From Candidatus Nitrosomarinus catalina (lineage in GTDB: Archaea > Thermoproteota > Nitrososphaeria > Nitrososphaerales > Nitrosopumilaceae): a stretch of 64,000 bases of DNA. The number at the start of each line of letters is the position of its first letter. Position 1 is the stretch's first letter. A model generated the notes under the pieces. The model ran no database searches. It worked only from the letters and a program-made list of their open reading frames with translations, and was not told the DNA's origin. Positions 1-9,155 of the stretch are shown here, in pieces. The stretch spans positions 158,988-222,987 of the forward strand of contig NZ_CP021324.1 in the NCBI RefSeq assembly GCF_002156965.1, written 5' to 3'. The translations under genes and the position numbers were made by a program.

Positions 1-146
1 TCGTAATGCTTGCAGTCACTTTTGTTGTCACTCTTATTATTTTAGGAATTTCTACGCGTAGTTTTGGTGGTATTACTGGAGATGTTCTTGGTTCTACAAA
101 TGAATTAACTCGTTTAGCATCATTGATGGTATTTGTATCATTATGA
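1..146 (+). CDS. cobS: Adenosylcobinamide-GDP ribazoletransferase, C-terminal end (partial)
   Basis: Only the last 47 codons lie in the window, read from base 3 and ending at TGA 144-146. The visible tail has a hydrophobic segment followed by GGITGDVLGSTNEL and a second hydrophobic stretch, matching the conserved C-terminal membrane region of CobS. In that family the enzyme joins adenosylcobinamide-GDP to alpha-ribazole in the last step of cobalamin assembly, at the membrane. The stop overlaps the ATG of the next gene, a GTP:adenosylcobinamide-phosphate guanylyltransferase candidate, so the two are surely co-translated. This pairing strengthens both calls. Confidence 0.8.
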   Translation, partial: VMLAVTFVVTLIILGISTRSFGGITGDVLGSTNELTRLASLMVFVSL

Positions 147-727
147 TTGGTTTGATTATGGCCGGTGGTAAGGGCACTAGAATGAATTTAGATAATGAAA
201 AATTATTACTTGAATATAAAAAACCAGTAATTTTTCATGTAGTTGATTCTTTAAAAGAATCAAATTGTTTTTCAAAAATTTTAGCTTTAACTAGTTCTAA
301 TTCTCCAAAAACAAAAAAATTATTAGAAGAAAATAATATTGAAATTTTTAATACTAATGGAATTGGATATGTTGAAGATTTAACATTAGTACTTCAATCA
401 ATTAATGATTCTGTTTTAGTAACTTCAGGCGATTTACCTCTTTTAGACAATGAAATAATAAAAAAAATTGTTAGCAATTATGATCCGAAAAAAACTTGGA
501 CTAGTATTTTAGTAACCAACAAATTTTTAATTTCTCTAGGATTGGAATCCAATTATTTTGTTAATCATGATAATCAGAAATGTAATTACACTGGAATTTC
601 ATTAATTAATGCAAATAAAATTAATTCATCACAAAATTTACATGAAAATTATATTATCATTGATGACAAAAGAATTGCATTAAATCTAAATACAAAAGAA
701 GATTACGAATTACTCGGCGCTACCTGA
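143..727 (+). CDS. cobY: CobY-like GTP:adenosylcobinamide-phosphate guanylyltransferase
   Basis: The 194-aa protein opens with MIGLIMAGGKGTRM, the nucleotide-binding signature of the NTP-transferase (MobA/CobY) fold, and carries a TSGDLPLL segment fitting the metal-binding Asp loop. CobY is the archaeal replacement for CobU and activates adenosylcobinamide phosphate with GTP, the step before CobS. Overlap with the preceding cobS tail in ATGA form supports the assignment over molybdopterin guanylyltransferase, which has the same fold. It ends convergently inside the last codons of rps27e (18-base overlap). The call is family plus context; substrate is inferred. Confidence 0.8.
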   Translation: MIGLIMAGGKGTRMNLDNEKLLLEYKKPVIFHVVDSLKESNCFSKILALTSSNSPKTKKLLEENNIEIFNTNGIGYVEDLTLVLQSINDSVLVTSGDLPLLDNEIIKKIVSNYDPKKTWTSILVTNKFLISLGLESNYFVNHDNQKCNYTGISLINANKINSSQNLHENYIIIDDKRIALNLNTKEDYELLGAT

Positions 728-907
728 AACTTTTCCGTTAATTTTTGCTTTAGAACCAGTTGGCTCTGAAATTGTATTGCCACATGAATTACATGCGATA
801 ATTGTTGATGCATGCGAATATATTATTTGTAATTCACCGCATTCTTCACAATTAACTTTTTGAAACTTACTTGATGGTTTTGGAACTCCAATGTGATCTT
901 TCTTCAT
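710..907 (-). CDS. rps27e: Small ribosomal subunit protein eS27
   Basis: The 65-aa zinc-ribbon protein has the Cys pattern CEEC (residues 20-23) and CNSC (39-42), the C4 finger typical of S27e, and is of normal archaeal length. It is a component of the 30S subunit found in archaea and eukaryotes only. Its ATG overlaps the stop of rpl44e by four bases, so the two ribosomal genes form one minus-strand operon transcribed from upstream of rpl44e. The L44e-S27e pairing is conserved in archaea. Confidence 0.93.
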   Translation of the reverse strand: MKKDHIGVPKPSSKFQKVNCEECGELQIIYSHASTIIACNSCGNTISEPTGSKAKINGKVSGSAE

Positions 908-1185
908 GCTGCTACCAACTCAAATTTCTTAATTCTTACACCTGTTTTATTGTATTTCTTTTTACAAACAGTACATGTCATAATAGGAGTAACTTTCTTA
1001 GTAACTTTAGCTGGTTTTGCAAGTTTTGGGAATTTTTGTCCACCATAACCTTGTTTACGTTCAGCGTGACGACGTTCACCTCTAGCAGAACCGCGTCTCT
1101 TTCCAGCTTTGTAAATGGAGACCTTTTGGTCAGTATGTGTTTTACATTTTGCACAATACTTTCTGATCACCTTTGGAATGTTCAT
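904..1185 (-). CDS. rpl44e: Large ribosomal subunit protein eL42 (L44e)
   Basis: The 93-aa basic protein begins MNIPKVIRKYCAKCKTHTDQ and contains the RRGSARGERRHAERKQGYGGQ segment and two CxxC pairs (CAKC near residue 11, CTVC near 71) that define L44e/L36a. This protein sits near the E-site of the 50S subunit. It is the first gene of the rpl44e-rps27e operon. Length and motifs are fully ordinary. An opposite-frame reading across the same DNA is Phe/Ser/Cys-rich noise. Confidence 0.96.
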   Translation of the reverse strand: MNIPKVIRKYCAKCKTHTDQKVSIYKAGKRRGSARGERRHAERKQGYGGQKFPKLAKPAKVTKKVTPIMTCTVCKKKYNKTGVRIKKFELVAA

Positions 1186-1217
1186 ATCAACAAAACCTTC
1201 TCAACCGTAATTTAAGC

Positions 1218-1236
1218 ATTGAACCTATAATAGTCA
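1218..1236. promoter_or_regulatory. Shared promoter region between rpl44e and ade
   Basis: The 69-base gap between the divergent rpl44e and ade genes holds the near-palindrome CTATAATAG at 1224-1232. It can act as a TATA element on either strand, about 23-31 bases ahead of the ade ATG and about 40 bases ahead of the rpl44e ATG. A bidirectional TATA is inference from position and composition only. Confidence 0.4.
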
Positions 1237-1254
1237 TAAATTTTATTCAAAATT

Positions 1255-3018
1255 ATGGATTCAAGCCTAGCTGTCTCAATTGACTCTCTAAATTCTGTTG
1301 CCATGGGTGAAAAGAAAGCAAATCTGGTCTTAACAAACTGTAACTTATTGTCAGTTTACACTAGAGAAATAATTCCAAACACTCAGATCGCAATAATTAA
1401 TGATCGCATTGCATATGTTGGTCCAGATGCTAATCATACTGTAGGACCGAAAACTAAGATTATTGATATCAAAAATAAATTTGTCAGTCCTGGATTTGCA
1501 GATCCTCATTTACATATTGATCAATTTGTGTTACCTTCTGAATTTGCAAAACAAGCTCTTCTTTGTGGTGTAACTTCTCTTTTTTCAGATCCTATTGATA
1601 TTGTAAGTGTAGCTGGCAACAAAGGCTTTCAAGAATTTCTTAAATTAGGTGAAAATTTACCTATTAGAATATTTCAAACAGTTCCTGGAGGACTTCCTGT
1701 TGATGCCAAATTTAGTAATAGTAAATCTCTAACTTTATCTCAAGAAAAATCTGCAATTAAACATCCTCATGTAATAGGAATGGGTGAAGTTTTTTCATGG
1801 ACTAAAGTAACTTCACGTGAACCAAAAACAATGAAATCGCTTTCAACAATGTTAGAACATGATTGTATTATCAATGGACATACTGCTGGTGCAAGTGGAA
1901 AAAAACTTAATGCGTATATTTCATCTGGAATTCTTTCTTGTCATGAACCAATTAACTTTGAACAAGTATTAGAAAGATTACGATTGGGGATGTGGGTAAT
2001 GATTAGAGAAGGTTCTATTCGCCGTGATCTAAAAGAAATTATTCCACATATTTTATCTCATGGTACATACCGTAATCGATTAATGTTTTGTTCTGATGGT
2101 CTTGATCCCTTAGATATTTCTAAATTTGGTCATATTGATTATTGTATAAGAGAATCTATCGAACTCGGTTTAGAACCTATAGATGCTGTTACGATGGCAT
2201 CAAAAAATAATTTTGATTATTATAATATGGGAAAAGACCTTGGGGGAATTGCACCTGGAAAATTAGCTGATATTTTGGTTTTTGATAATCTAACATCATT
2301 TAAACCAAAACATGTTTTTGTTGGAGGAAAATTAGTTGTTTCAAATGGTTCATTTGTATCCCGTATTAGAAGAAATGTAATTTCTCAATGGATTAAAAAA
2401 ACTGTTAAACTAAAAAAATTCTCTAAAAATGATTTTCTAATTAAATCTAAAAAAGATCATGTTAAAGCAAATACAATTTTTATGTTAAATGAAATTATTA
2501 CTAAATTAGGTGAATCAGAGCTTAGTTGTAAGGATGGCTTTGTTTCTGCATCAATAGACAAAGATATTTGGAAAATTGCAGCATTTGACAGAATTCATGG
2601 AACAAGTCAACACTCTATAGGATTTCTTGAAAATTTTGGTGCTGAAATTGGTGCATTTGCTTCAACATGGAGTTTTCATGAAAATGATTTGATTGTACTA
2701 GGTTCTAATGATTCAGATATGGCAATTGCATCAAATCATTTAATCAAAAATCAAGGTGGATTAGTTGTCGTTAAATCTGGAAAAATTCTTGCCTCTTTAC
2801 CCTTACAATTTGCAGGAATAGTTTCGACTGACTCTTTTGAGACTGTTTCATCTAATTTTGAACAGATCAATAATTCTATAGTGGATTTAGGTTGTAAATT
2901 TGCAAGACCTCATCTGATCCCTCTATTCTTGCCGTTTCTAGCACTACCTTCTGTAAGAATTCTTTCAGGTGGAATTGTTGATGTTAAAAAACGATCTTAT
3001 ATTTCGCCTATCAATTAG
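1255..3018 (+). CDS. ade: Adenine deaminase
   Basis: The 587-aa amidohydrolase has the metal-binding HxH in SPGFADPHLHID (about residues 78-89), a GHTAGASGKKLNAY segment near 205, a HEPINFEQ segment near 227 and a SDGLDP aspartate near 276. These match adenine deaminase, which converts adenine to hypoxanthine and ammonia in purine salvage. Length is typical for the Ade family. The gene is monocistronic or leads into the thermosome gene 44 bases downstream. Other amidohydrolases are unlikely given the conserved Ade C-terminal domain, but substrate is by family resemblance. Confidence 0.88.
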   Translation: MDSSLAVSIDSLNSVAMGEKKANLVLTNCNLLSVYTREIIPNTQIAIINDRIAYVGPDANHTVGPKTKIIDIKNKFVSPGFADPHLHIDQFVLPSEFAKQALLCGVTSLFSDPIDIVSVAGNKGFQEFLKLGENLPIRIFQTVPGGLPVDAKFSNSKSLTLSQEKSAIKHPHVIGMGEVFSWTKVTSREPKTMKSLSTMLEHDCIINGHTAGASGKKLNAYISSGILSCHEPINFEQVLERLRLGMWVMIREGSIRRDLKEIIPHILSHGTYRNRLMFCSDGLDPLDISKFGHIDYCIRESIELGLEPIDAVTMASKNNFDYYNMGKDLGGIAPGKLADILVFDNLTSFKPKHVFVGGKLVVSNGSFVSRIRRNVISQWIKKTVKLKKFSKNDFLIKSKKDHVKANTIFMLNEIITKLGESELSCKDGFVSASIDKDIWKIAAFDRIHGTSQHSIGFLENFGAEIGAFASTWSFHENDLIVLGSNDSDMAIASNHLIKNQGGLVVVKSGKILASLPLQFAGIVSTDSFETVSSNFEQINNSIVDLGCKFARPHLIPLFLPFLALPSVRILSGGIVDVKKRSYISPIN

Positions 3019-3062
3019 GCAATGTTAAAAAGGGGGATTTTGAGAATCGAAAATGAAACTAA

Positions 3063-4688
3063 ATGGCATCAATTCAACAAGGACCAAATGGACCTGTACT
3101 AGTTCTTAAAGAAAGTGCATTACAACAAAAAGGTAAAGATGCACAACAAAACAATATTGCTGCAGCAAAACTAGTTGCAGAATTAGTTAAAAGTAGTCTT
3201 GGACCTCGTGGCCTTGATAAAATGCTAGTAGATTCCTTAGGTGACGTTACAATTACAAATGATGGTGCAACAATTCTCAAAGAAATTGATGTTCAACATC
3301 CAGCAGCCAAAATGATAGTTGAGATTTCTAAAACAGTAGATAATGAAGTAGGCGATGGAACAACTTCTTCTGTAGTTTTTGGTGGTGCATTATTAGCAAG
3401 AGCAGAAGATCTTTTGAAAAAAGATGTTCATTCATCAACTATTATTGAAGGTTTTCAAGCAGCATCTGAAAAAGTTCTTGAAATTTATTCACAATTATCT
3501 AAAAAAGTAGAACCTGATGACAAAGCATCACTTCTAAAAATTGCTTCAACAAGTATGCAATCAAAATTAATTTCTGAAGATAGTAGTAGCTTATCAAAAA
3601 TTGTAGTAGATGCAATTCTTAGCATTGCAACCAAAAAAGGAGATGAATATTTTGTTGATCTTGAAAATATTAAAGTTGAAAAGAAACCAGGTGGTTCAAT
3701 CGAAGATACACAAATTATCAAAGGAATTGTTTTAGATAAAGAAATTGTTCACAGTGGAATGCCAACTAGAATTGATAAGGCAAGTATCGCATTGATAAAC
3801 TCTGCATTAGAAATTGAAAAAACTGAAATGAGTGCAGAAATTAGAATTACTGATCCAACTCAAATGCAAATGTTCTTAGAAGAAGAAAACAGAATGCTCA
3901 AAACTATGGTTGATAAATTACATGATGTTGGAGCCAATGTTTTGATTTGTCAAAAAGGAATTGACGATATTGCACAACATTATCTTGCAAAGCACGGCAT
4001 CATGGCAATTCGTCGTGTTAAAGAAAGTGATATGATAAAACTTTCAAAAGCTACTGATGGACGTGTAATTAGTAATTTAGATGATTTAACTGAAAAAGAT
4101 CTTGGATCTGCAGATTTGGCTCACCAAAAGAAAGTTGAATCTGATAAATGGGTATTCATTGAAGGTTGTAAACATCCACAATCCGTTACATTGCTAATTC
4201 GCGGAGGAACTCAAAGAGTAATAGATGAGGTTGACCGTTCTATTCATGATTCACTAATGGTAGTAAAAGATGTAATTGAAAAACCAGAAATTGTTGCAGG
4301 TGGAGGAGCTCCTGAATCATTTGCAGCAGCACAACTAAAAGACTGGGCTGATAATTTTGATGGAAGAGAACAACTTGCAATTAAGAAATATGCTGAAGCA
4401 TTAGAAATCATACCATTAACAATTGCCGAAAATGCAGGAATGGACCCTATTGACACTATGGCCACTTTAAGATCAAAACAAAACCAAGGTCAAAAATGGA
4501 CAGGTATTGATGCAAAAAATACAAAAATTGCTGATATGATGGCAATTAATGTTGTAGAACCAATTGCAGTTAAAGAACAAATCATCAAATCTGCAACTGA
4601 AGCAGCATGCATGATACTAAGAATTGATGATGTTATTGCCATATCTGGTGGTCCAGGTGGCGGTGGCGGCATGCCTCCAATGGGATAA
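3063..4688 (+). CDS. thsB: Thermosome subunit (group II chaperonin)
   Basis: The 541-aa protein has all group II chaperonin hallmarks: [29 protein letters not shown] near residues 39-68, [11 protein letters not shown] near 97 as the ATP-binding/catalytic loop, VAGGGAPE near 415, and a Gly/Met-rich C-terminal tail ([13 protein letters not shown]). It forms a double ring that folds proteins in the cytoplasm using ATP. The alpha/beta naming cannot be decided from this copy alone; thaumarchaea usually carry two paralogues. A purine-rich AAAGGGGGAT lies upstream. Confidence 0.96.
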   Translation: MASIQQGPNGPVLVLKESALQQKGKDAQQNNIAAAKLVAELVKSSLGPRGLDKMLVDSLGDVTITNDGATILKEIDVQHPAAKMIVEISKTVDNEVGDGTTSSVVFGGALLARAEDLLKKDVHSSTIIEGFQAASEKVLEIYSQLSKKVEPDDKASLLKIASTSMQSKLISEDSSSLSKIVVDAILSIATKKGDEYFVDLENIKVEKKPGGSIEDTQIIKGIVLDKEIVHSGMPTRIDKASIALINSALEIEKTEMSAEIRITDPTQMQMFLEEENRMLKTMVDKLHDVGANVLICQKGIDDIAQHYLAKHGIMAIRRVKESDMIKLSKATDGRVISNLDDLTEKDLGSADLAHQKKVESDKWVFIEGCKHPQSVTLLIRGGTQRVIDEVDRSIHDSLMVVKDVIEKPEIVAGGGAPESFAAAQLKDWADNFDGREQLAIKKYAEALEIIPLTIAENAGMDPIDTMATLRSKQNQGQKWTGIDAKNTKIADMMAINVVEPIAVKEQIIKSATEAACMILRIDDVIAISGGPGGGGGMPPMG

Positions 4689-4730
4689 ATTTAGTTAAAA
4701 CTTAATCCTACTAGTAATCATAAATTATTA

Positions 4731-5597
4731 TTGCACAAAATTGGTATTGATTTAGGCGGTACTAAAACTGAAATTATTGTTTTGGATGAATCCCTGAATA
4801 TTTTAGAAAGAAAAAGAGTTCCTACGCCTAAAGATAATTATGAAAAAATTATTCAAAATATTGTTAATTTGGTAAATGAGGTATCTCAAAATATTTCTAA
4901 TTTTTCTATTGGAGTTTGTTGTCCTGGTGCAATTTCAAAAAATAGCGGTCTTATCAAAAATAGTAATACTCAATGTTTGATTGGTAAATCATTAAAAAAA
5001 GATCTTGAAAATAAATTAAAAAAAAATATTTCTATTGAAAATGATGCAAATTGTTTTGCTTTATCTGAATCCAAAATGGGTGCTGGGATTGGATTTGATT
5101 TTGTCTTTGGTGTAATTTTAGGTACTGGTGTAGGTGGTGGAATTGTAATTCGTGATTCCCTTCATTGTGGAAGAACCAATATTGCAGGTGAATGGGGTCA
5201 TCATACTTTACATCAAAATGGAAATTCTTGTTACTGTGGAAAATCAGGGTGTGTGGAGACATATCTGAGTGGACCTTCTTTAGAAAAACGTTGGAATCAA
5301 CTAACTGGATTAACTCAATCTATGCCTGAAATAATAGATAATTTAGATTCTAAAATTGGTAAATCTTGGAAAAATGAATTTTTAGAAAATTTTGGTTACG
5401 GTCTTGCAAATGTTATTGATATCTTAGATCCTGATGCAATTATTCTTGGTGGAGGTTTATCAAATATTGATTTTTTGTACGATGAAGGAAAAAATTCCAT
5501 ATATTCAAAAGTATTTTCAGATATTGTTGAAACACCAATTTTGAAAAATAAACTTGGTGATTCTTCAGGTGTATTTGGAGCTGCACTTTTGGATTAA
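4731..5597 (+). CDS. ROK-family sugar kinase
   Basis: The 288-aa protein starts at TTG, since the ATP-binding motif IDLGGTKTE immediately follows. Other ROK features are GVCCPGAI near residue 61, the catalytic Asp in IENDANCFAL near 105, GTGVGGGI near 133 and the zinc finger CYCGKSGC near 166, preceded by the GEWGHH histidine. ROK kinases phosphorylate hexoses such as glucose, N-acetylglucosamine or N-acetylmannosamine, and some members are regulators; no HTH is present here. Specificity cannot be read from the sequence. It ends one base before the stop of a convergent gene. Confidence 0.85.
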   Translation: MHKIGIDLGGTKTEIIVLDESLNILERKRVPTPKDNYEKIIQNIVNLVNEVSQNISNFSIGVCCPGAISKNSGLIKNSNTQCLIGKSLKKDLENKLKKNISIENDANCFALSESKMGAGIGFDFVFGVILGTGVGGGIVIRDSLHCGRTNIAGEWGHHTLHQNGNSCYCGKSGCVETYLSGPSLEKRWNQLTGLTQSMPEIIDNLDSKIGKSWKNEFLENFGYGLANVIDILDPDAIILGGGLSNIDFLYDEGKNSIYSKVFSDIVETPILKNKLGDSSGVFGAALLD

Positions 5598-5858
5598 TTA
5601 TTGTGGACATCCTTCCATTTCTACAATAAAATAACCGTTTGTCATAATCTCAATCTCTATATCTTCTGAAACTGATTCTGAATGACAAAATTTACACTCT
5701 TCACTAGTTACTATGGAATCATTTTCATTAATTGATCTTAACCATTCTTTTGCAAACCCAATTGCTTCTTCATTATTTTTTTTATCAGTAATCACATCAA
5801 AGTGCATTGTATGACCATCATTTGCTTTTACATATGTGTCAAAGACATGAAAATCCAT
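5598..5858 (-). CDS. DUF2024-like small protein
   Basis: The 86-aa product begins MDFHVFDTYVKANDGHTMHFDV and ends with a CKFCHSES pair and GYFIVEMEGCP. This arrangement (VFDTYV, MHFD, SECKFCH, MEGC) matches the DUF2024 family, whose role is unknown; the CxxCH pair could bind a metal. An in-frame GTG at 5867 would add three residues. The ATG at 5858 is preferred because the GTGAT just before it resembles a Shine-Dalgarno sequence and the family starts at this Met. The upstream gene's stop overlaps that site. Confidence 0.65.
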   Translation of the reverse strand: MDFHVFDTYVKANDGHTMHFDVITDKKNNEEAIGFAKEWLRSINENDSIVTSEECKFCHSESVSEDIEIEIMTNGYFIVEMEGCPQ

Positions 5859-5866
5859 TTTTATCA

Positions 5867-6226
5867 CTAATTTTCAATATGTGAATTTCTAATTTCAAGA
5901 GTCTTGTCTACAATTTGATTAACATCTACATCTATTTCTGTAGTAATCAAAATTAATCCTGCTCCTCCTATAGGTATCGTAATTCTGTAAATTTTTTCAT
6001 ATTTTGCTAATGCAAAAATTGGTGTTCCAATTTTATCCGCAGTTTTTTTTCTTGTTGACCAACGGTAAATTGCTTGTGATAATGATGTTTCAGTTTCTTC
6101 TCTTGATAAGTGAGATTTTACACCTGGTTTTATTTTATCATGTAATTCACCATAATCATAAACTGCTGCATATCTGATATTCTGACTCAACTCTAAAATT
6201 TCATCGCAGATTTTTTCATAATTCAT
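5867..6226 (-). CDS. Conserved hypothetical protein, Roadblock/profilin-like size
   Basis: I do not recognise this 119-aa protein with confidence. It begins with a helix (NYEKICDEILEL), then RYAAVYDYGEL, and later alternating strands (IFALAKYEKIYRITIPI, GLILITTEIDV) and a final helix. The order is compatible with a small longin/Roadblock-type sensor domain, a fold common among thaumarchaeal hypotheticals, but this is structural guesswork. It sits between guaA (11 bases upstream) and the DUF2024-like gene on the same strand and probably shares their transcript. Confidence 0.6.
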   Translation of the reverse strand: MNYEKICDEILELSQNIRYAAVYDYGELHDKIKPGVKSHLSREETETSLSQAIYRWSTRKKTADKIGTPIFALAKYEKIYRITIPIGGAGLILITTEIDVDVNQIVDKTLEIRNSHIEN

Positions 6227-6236
6227 AATATATCAC

Positions 6237-7760
6237 TTATTGTGGCTCAATTGTTGCTGGTGGTTTGCTTGAAATTGTATATGTCACCCAAGTAACATCC
6301 TCAATTTCATTAGTAATTCTATTACTCATTTTTTCTAATACTCCATGTGGCAGTCTAGTCCAATCAGCAGTCATTGCGTCAATAGAATCTACCACTCTAA
6401 TCATAACTATGTTTCCATATTTTCTCTCATCTCCAACTACTCCTACAGCCTTATCATCTCCCACTGCTGCATATGCCTGCCAAACTTTTGTATAGAATCC
6501 AGATTCCATTAACTCCTCTTCAACTATTTTACTAGCAATCTTTGAAATCTGTAATTTTGTCTGAGTAATTTCTCCCATAATTCTAACTGATAATCCTGGA
6601 CCTGGAAATGGATGTCTCATGAAAAGTTTTTCAGGAACACCTAAAATTTTAGCAATTTGTCTTACTTCATCTTTGTATAATTCTCTTAATGGTTCCAAAA
6701 TTTCTAAATTTAACCAATCTGGTAATCCTCCAACATTATGATGTGATTTAATTACATCTGCTGGACCTTTTGAAACTCCACTTTCAATTACATCTGGATA
6801 CAAAGTTCCTTGTGCTAACCATTTGAATGGACCCTCTTTTTCAGCAAAATTTGTAAAAACATGAATAAATTCTTCACCTACAATTTTTCTTTTTAGTTCC
6901 GGATCTTCTACTCCTTTTAATTTTTCAAGGAATTGATTTCCTGCATCAACTGATGTAAAATTCACTTTAAAATTATCTTTGAACATCTCTTCCACTTCTT
7001 TCTCTTCATTTAATCTTAACAAACCATTGTTGACAAAAACACACTTGAGTCTATCTCCAATGGCTTTGTCAATTAACAGTGCTACTACTGTAGAGTCTAT
7101 ACCTCCACTAACACCACATAATACATTTCCATCAATTTTTGAAATTTTTTCTATTGCTGAATCGATAAAACCTTCCATTGTCCATTCTTGTTTTGCTTTA
7201 CAAACTTTTAGAACAAAATTCTTGAGAATTTCAGTACCTTGTTCTGTGTGCACTACCTCTGGATGAAATTGAATTCCGTATACTGATTTTTCATCTGATG
7301 CAATTGCTGCAGCTTTAGCCCCTTCAGTATGCCCAATAATTTTGAATCCTGATGGTATTTCTTCTGCTTCATCACCATGACTCATCCATGCACGAACCGA
7401 TTCACCAATACCATTTAACAAATCACTATCATTATCTATTGTTAAAAGTGAAGAGCCATATTCTTTGTTGGCTCTTTTTACTTTACCTCCAAATTTATCT
7501 ACAATTAATTGATGTCCGTAACAAATTCCTAAAAGCGGTAAATCCATCTCAAAAATTTTATTTTCTGGTACTGGAGCTTCTGAACTATAAACACTTGATG
7601 GTCCTCCTGAAAAAATTATTCCTTTTGGATTGTGTTTTTGTATTTCTTCATAACTAATATCAAATGGTACTAATTCTGCATAAACGGAAAACTCTCTAAT
7701 TCTTCTACAAATTAAATGACTATACTGTGAACCAAAGTCTAAAACTAAAATTTTATCCAT
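6237..7760 (-). CDS. guaA: GMP synthase (glutamine-hydrolysing), two-domain
   Basis: The 507-aa protein has the class I amidotransferase domain with nucleophile Cys80 in LLGICYGHQ and the IQFHPEV His-Glu pair near 166. The PP-loop ATP pyrophosphatase domain (GVSGGIDST near 217) and the GMP synthase C-terminal dimerisation domain follow. It converts XMP to GMP with ATP and glutamine. Many archaea keep these domains as two genes; here they are fused as in bacteria. guaB, the preceding enzyme, lies about 2.3 kb away on the other strand. It is four bases downstream of the next minus-strand gene and likely in its operon. Confidence 0.96.
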   Translation of the reverse strand: MDKILVLDFGSQYSHLICRRIREFSVYAELVPFDISYEEIQKHNPKGIIFSGGPSSVYSSEAPVPENKIFEMDLPLLGICYGHQLIVDKFGGKVKRANKEYGSSLLTIDNDSDLLNGIGESVRAWMSHGDEAEEIPSGFKIIGHTEGAKAAAIASDEKSVYGIQFHPEVVHTEQGTEILKNFVLKVCKAKQEWTMEGFIDSAIEKISKIDGNVLCGVSGGIDSTVVALLIDKAIGDRLKCVFVNNGLLRLNEEKEVEEMFKDNFKVNFTSVDAGNQFLEKLKGVEDPELKRKIVGEEFIHVFTNFAEKEGPFKWLAQGTLYPDVIESGVSKGPADVIKSHHNVGGLPDWLNLEILEPLRELYKDEVRQIAKILGVPEKLFMRHPFPGPGLSVRIMGEITQTKLQISKIASKIVEEELMESGFYTKVWQAYAAVGDDKAVGVVGDERKYGNIVMIRVVDSIDAMTADWTRLPHGVLEKMSNRITNEIEDVTWVTYTISSKPPATIEPQ

Positions 7761-7764
7761 ACAA

Positions 7765-8349
7765 TCACTTACTAATATTTTCCAACATCCTAGTTAATGA
7801 CCATCCTGCTGTATTGATTAATTCTGTTACTCTTTGTTTTTCTCTATAATTTTTAATTATTATTTCTCTTATATCAGTCCCATTTTTATTAATAATGTAA
7901 TCAATAATTGATTCTTTTTGGATTTTTCCATTTTCTGCTTCCACAAAATCTTTTTTCTTCATCTCTCCAATTATTCTATCTAAAAAGAATGATTTGAAAG
8001 GTGGTGTATCTGCATTAATCAAAATTTGTTCATCTAAAATAATTGAAACTTGTTCTGGTGTCACATATGCATTGGCAATGATTTTTCCATCATTTCCTCT
8101 TTTAATTGGAATTGAATTTTCTACTGGTTTTGATTTTTCTACTGGATTTGGTATTTTGATCTCTTCTTTAGGCTCAACTTTTGTATCTAATTTAGATGCC
8201 TTAACAAAACTAGAATCTTTTAGAAATCCATCTAATACTACAATATTTTTCTCTAACATCTCTATTCCTTCCTGATGTTTATCCACTTGTCTCATTAGAT
8301 CTTCTCTTAGAGCAACTATTTCTTTTACTTGTTCTTCAGAAAATTTCAT
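7765..8349 (-). CDS. Hypothetical protein with N-terminal coiled coil
   Basis: The 194-aa protein is not recognised. Residues 1-45 are charged and heptad-like (EEQVKEIVALREDLMRQVDK), predicting a coiled coil. Residues about 50-90 are Pro/Lys/Glu-rich and probably disordered. The C-terminal half is a compact mixed domain containing a VEAENGKIQKESIIDYII segment that could be a winged-helix-like unit. It stands between guaA and the mptE-like gene on the same strand. No signal peptide or membrane segment is visible. Confidence 0.55.
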   Translation of the reverse strand: MKFSEEQVKEIVALREDLMRQVDKHQEGIEMLEKNIVVLDGFLKDSSFVKASKLDTKVEPKEEIKIPNPVEKSKPVENSIPIKRGNDGKIIANAYVTPEQVSIILDEQILINADTPPFKSFFLDRIIGEMKKKDFVEAENGKIQKESIIDYIINKNGTDIREIIIKNYREKQRVTELINTAGWSLTRMLENISK

Positions 8350-8383
8350 AATCTAATTAATCAGTAATGGGTATAAATGCATT

Positions 8384-9130
8384 CTAGGTAATTATGATAT
8401 CCAAGTCTTTGTATGGTATTTTTTTAAATCCTTTAATTGGCATCGATGTAGTAAATAACTCTGATTTTGTGATCGATGATAACCAAATTAAAAGATCTTT
8501 GGCTATTTTCAATTTCTTTAATTTTATTTTTCTGTCAGATTTTTTTGTATTAGAAAATTTACCTATTCGCGTTCCAAAATCCATTCCAAAAAGAATAATT
8601 TTTTTTGCATCAAAATAACTTGCTAAAAAAACACCTCTGTCTCCATCTGTAAATCCTCCGAAATTTTGAATTTTATTAAATGGTTCTGTTTGAGTTGTCC
8701 CAATACAATTTTTAATTTTTTTTACCATTTGTAATTTTTCAATATTGTCTCCATGTGCATGAACTACAAAAATTGATTTTTTCTTTGAAATTTTTTTGAT
8801 AGCATTTTCATCTCCATCTAAATCTGTTACAATGATGTCTGGAATTATCCCATTGTCTATTAATGGTTTTAAAGAACTATCAGCTGCAATTTTTATAGAT
8901 TTTTTAAATTTCTTTAATTCAGGGATTGCAAATGATAATGATGGTCCAGAACCTATAACAAATACTGTATTTCCTTGAATTAATTTTTCAACTTTTTCTA
9001 TATTCTTTGTTTTTTTTAAAATAGAGTCAAGTATTATGGTTGATTCCTTATCTTTTTTTTCAGAATATTTCAATTCTTTTAAAATTGATAGATATCTTGT
9101 TTTCCAACCTAAAATCATCATATAACTCAA
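8384..9130 (-). CDS. mptE: MptE-like 6-hydroxymethylpterin diphosphokinase (DUF115)
   Basis: The 248-aa protein contains VFVIGSGPSLS near residue 52 and VTDLDGDE near 100, the paired signatures of the DUF115/MptE family, followed by HAHGDN and FGGFTDGDRG. In archaea MptE replaces FolK and transfers pyrophosphate from ATP to 6-hydroxymethyl-7,8-dihydropterin. The divergently transcribed neighbour is a dihydropteroate synthase-like gene, the next pathway step, which strengthens the call. The start at 9130 gives MSYMMILGW; the internal Met4/Met5 are alternatives. Confidence 0.78.
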   Translation of the reverse strand: MSYMMILGWKTRYLSILKELKYSEKKDKESTIILDSILKKTKNIEKVEKLIQGNTVFVIGSGPSLSFAIPELKKFKKSIKIAADSSLKPLIDNGIIPDIIVTDLDGDENAIKKISKKKSIFVVHAHGDNIEKLQMVKKIKNCIGTTQTEPFNKIQNFGGFTDGDRGVFLASYFDAKKIILFGMDFGTRIGKFSNTKKSDRKIKLKKLKIAKDLLIWLSSITKSELFTTSMPIKGFKKIPYKDLDIIIT

Positions 9131-9155
9131 ATTGTATGAGGTTTTGATAAACTAT

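Noticed and set aside
871-1215. Plus-strand frame of 114 aa across rpl44e
   Set aside because: Phe/Ser/Cys-rich with no motif; the opposite strand encodes the complete ribosomal protein L44e.
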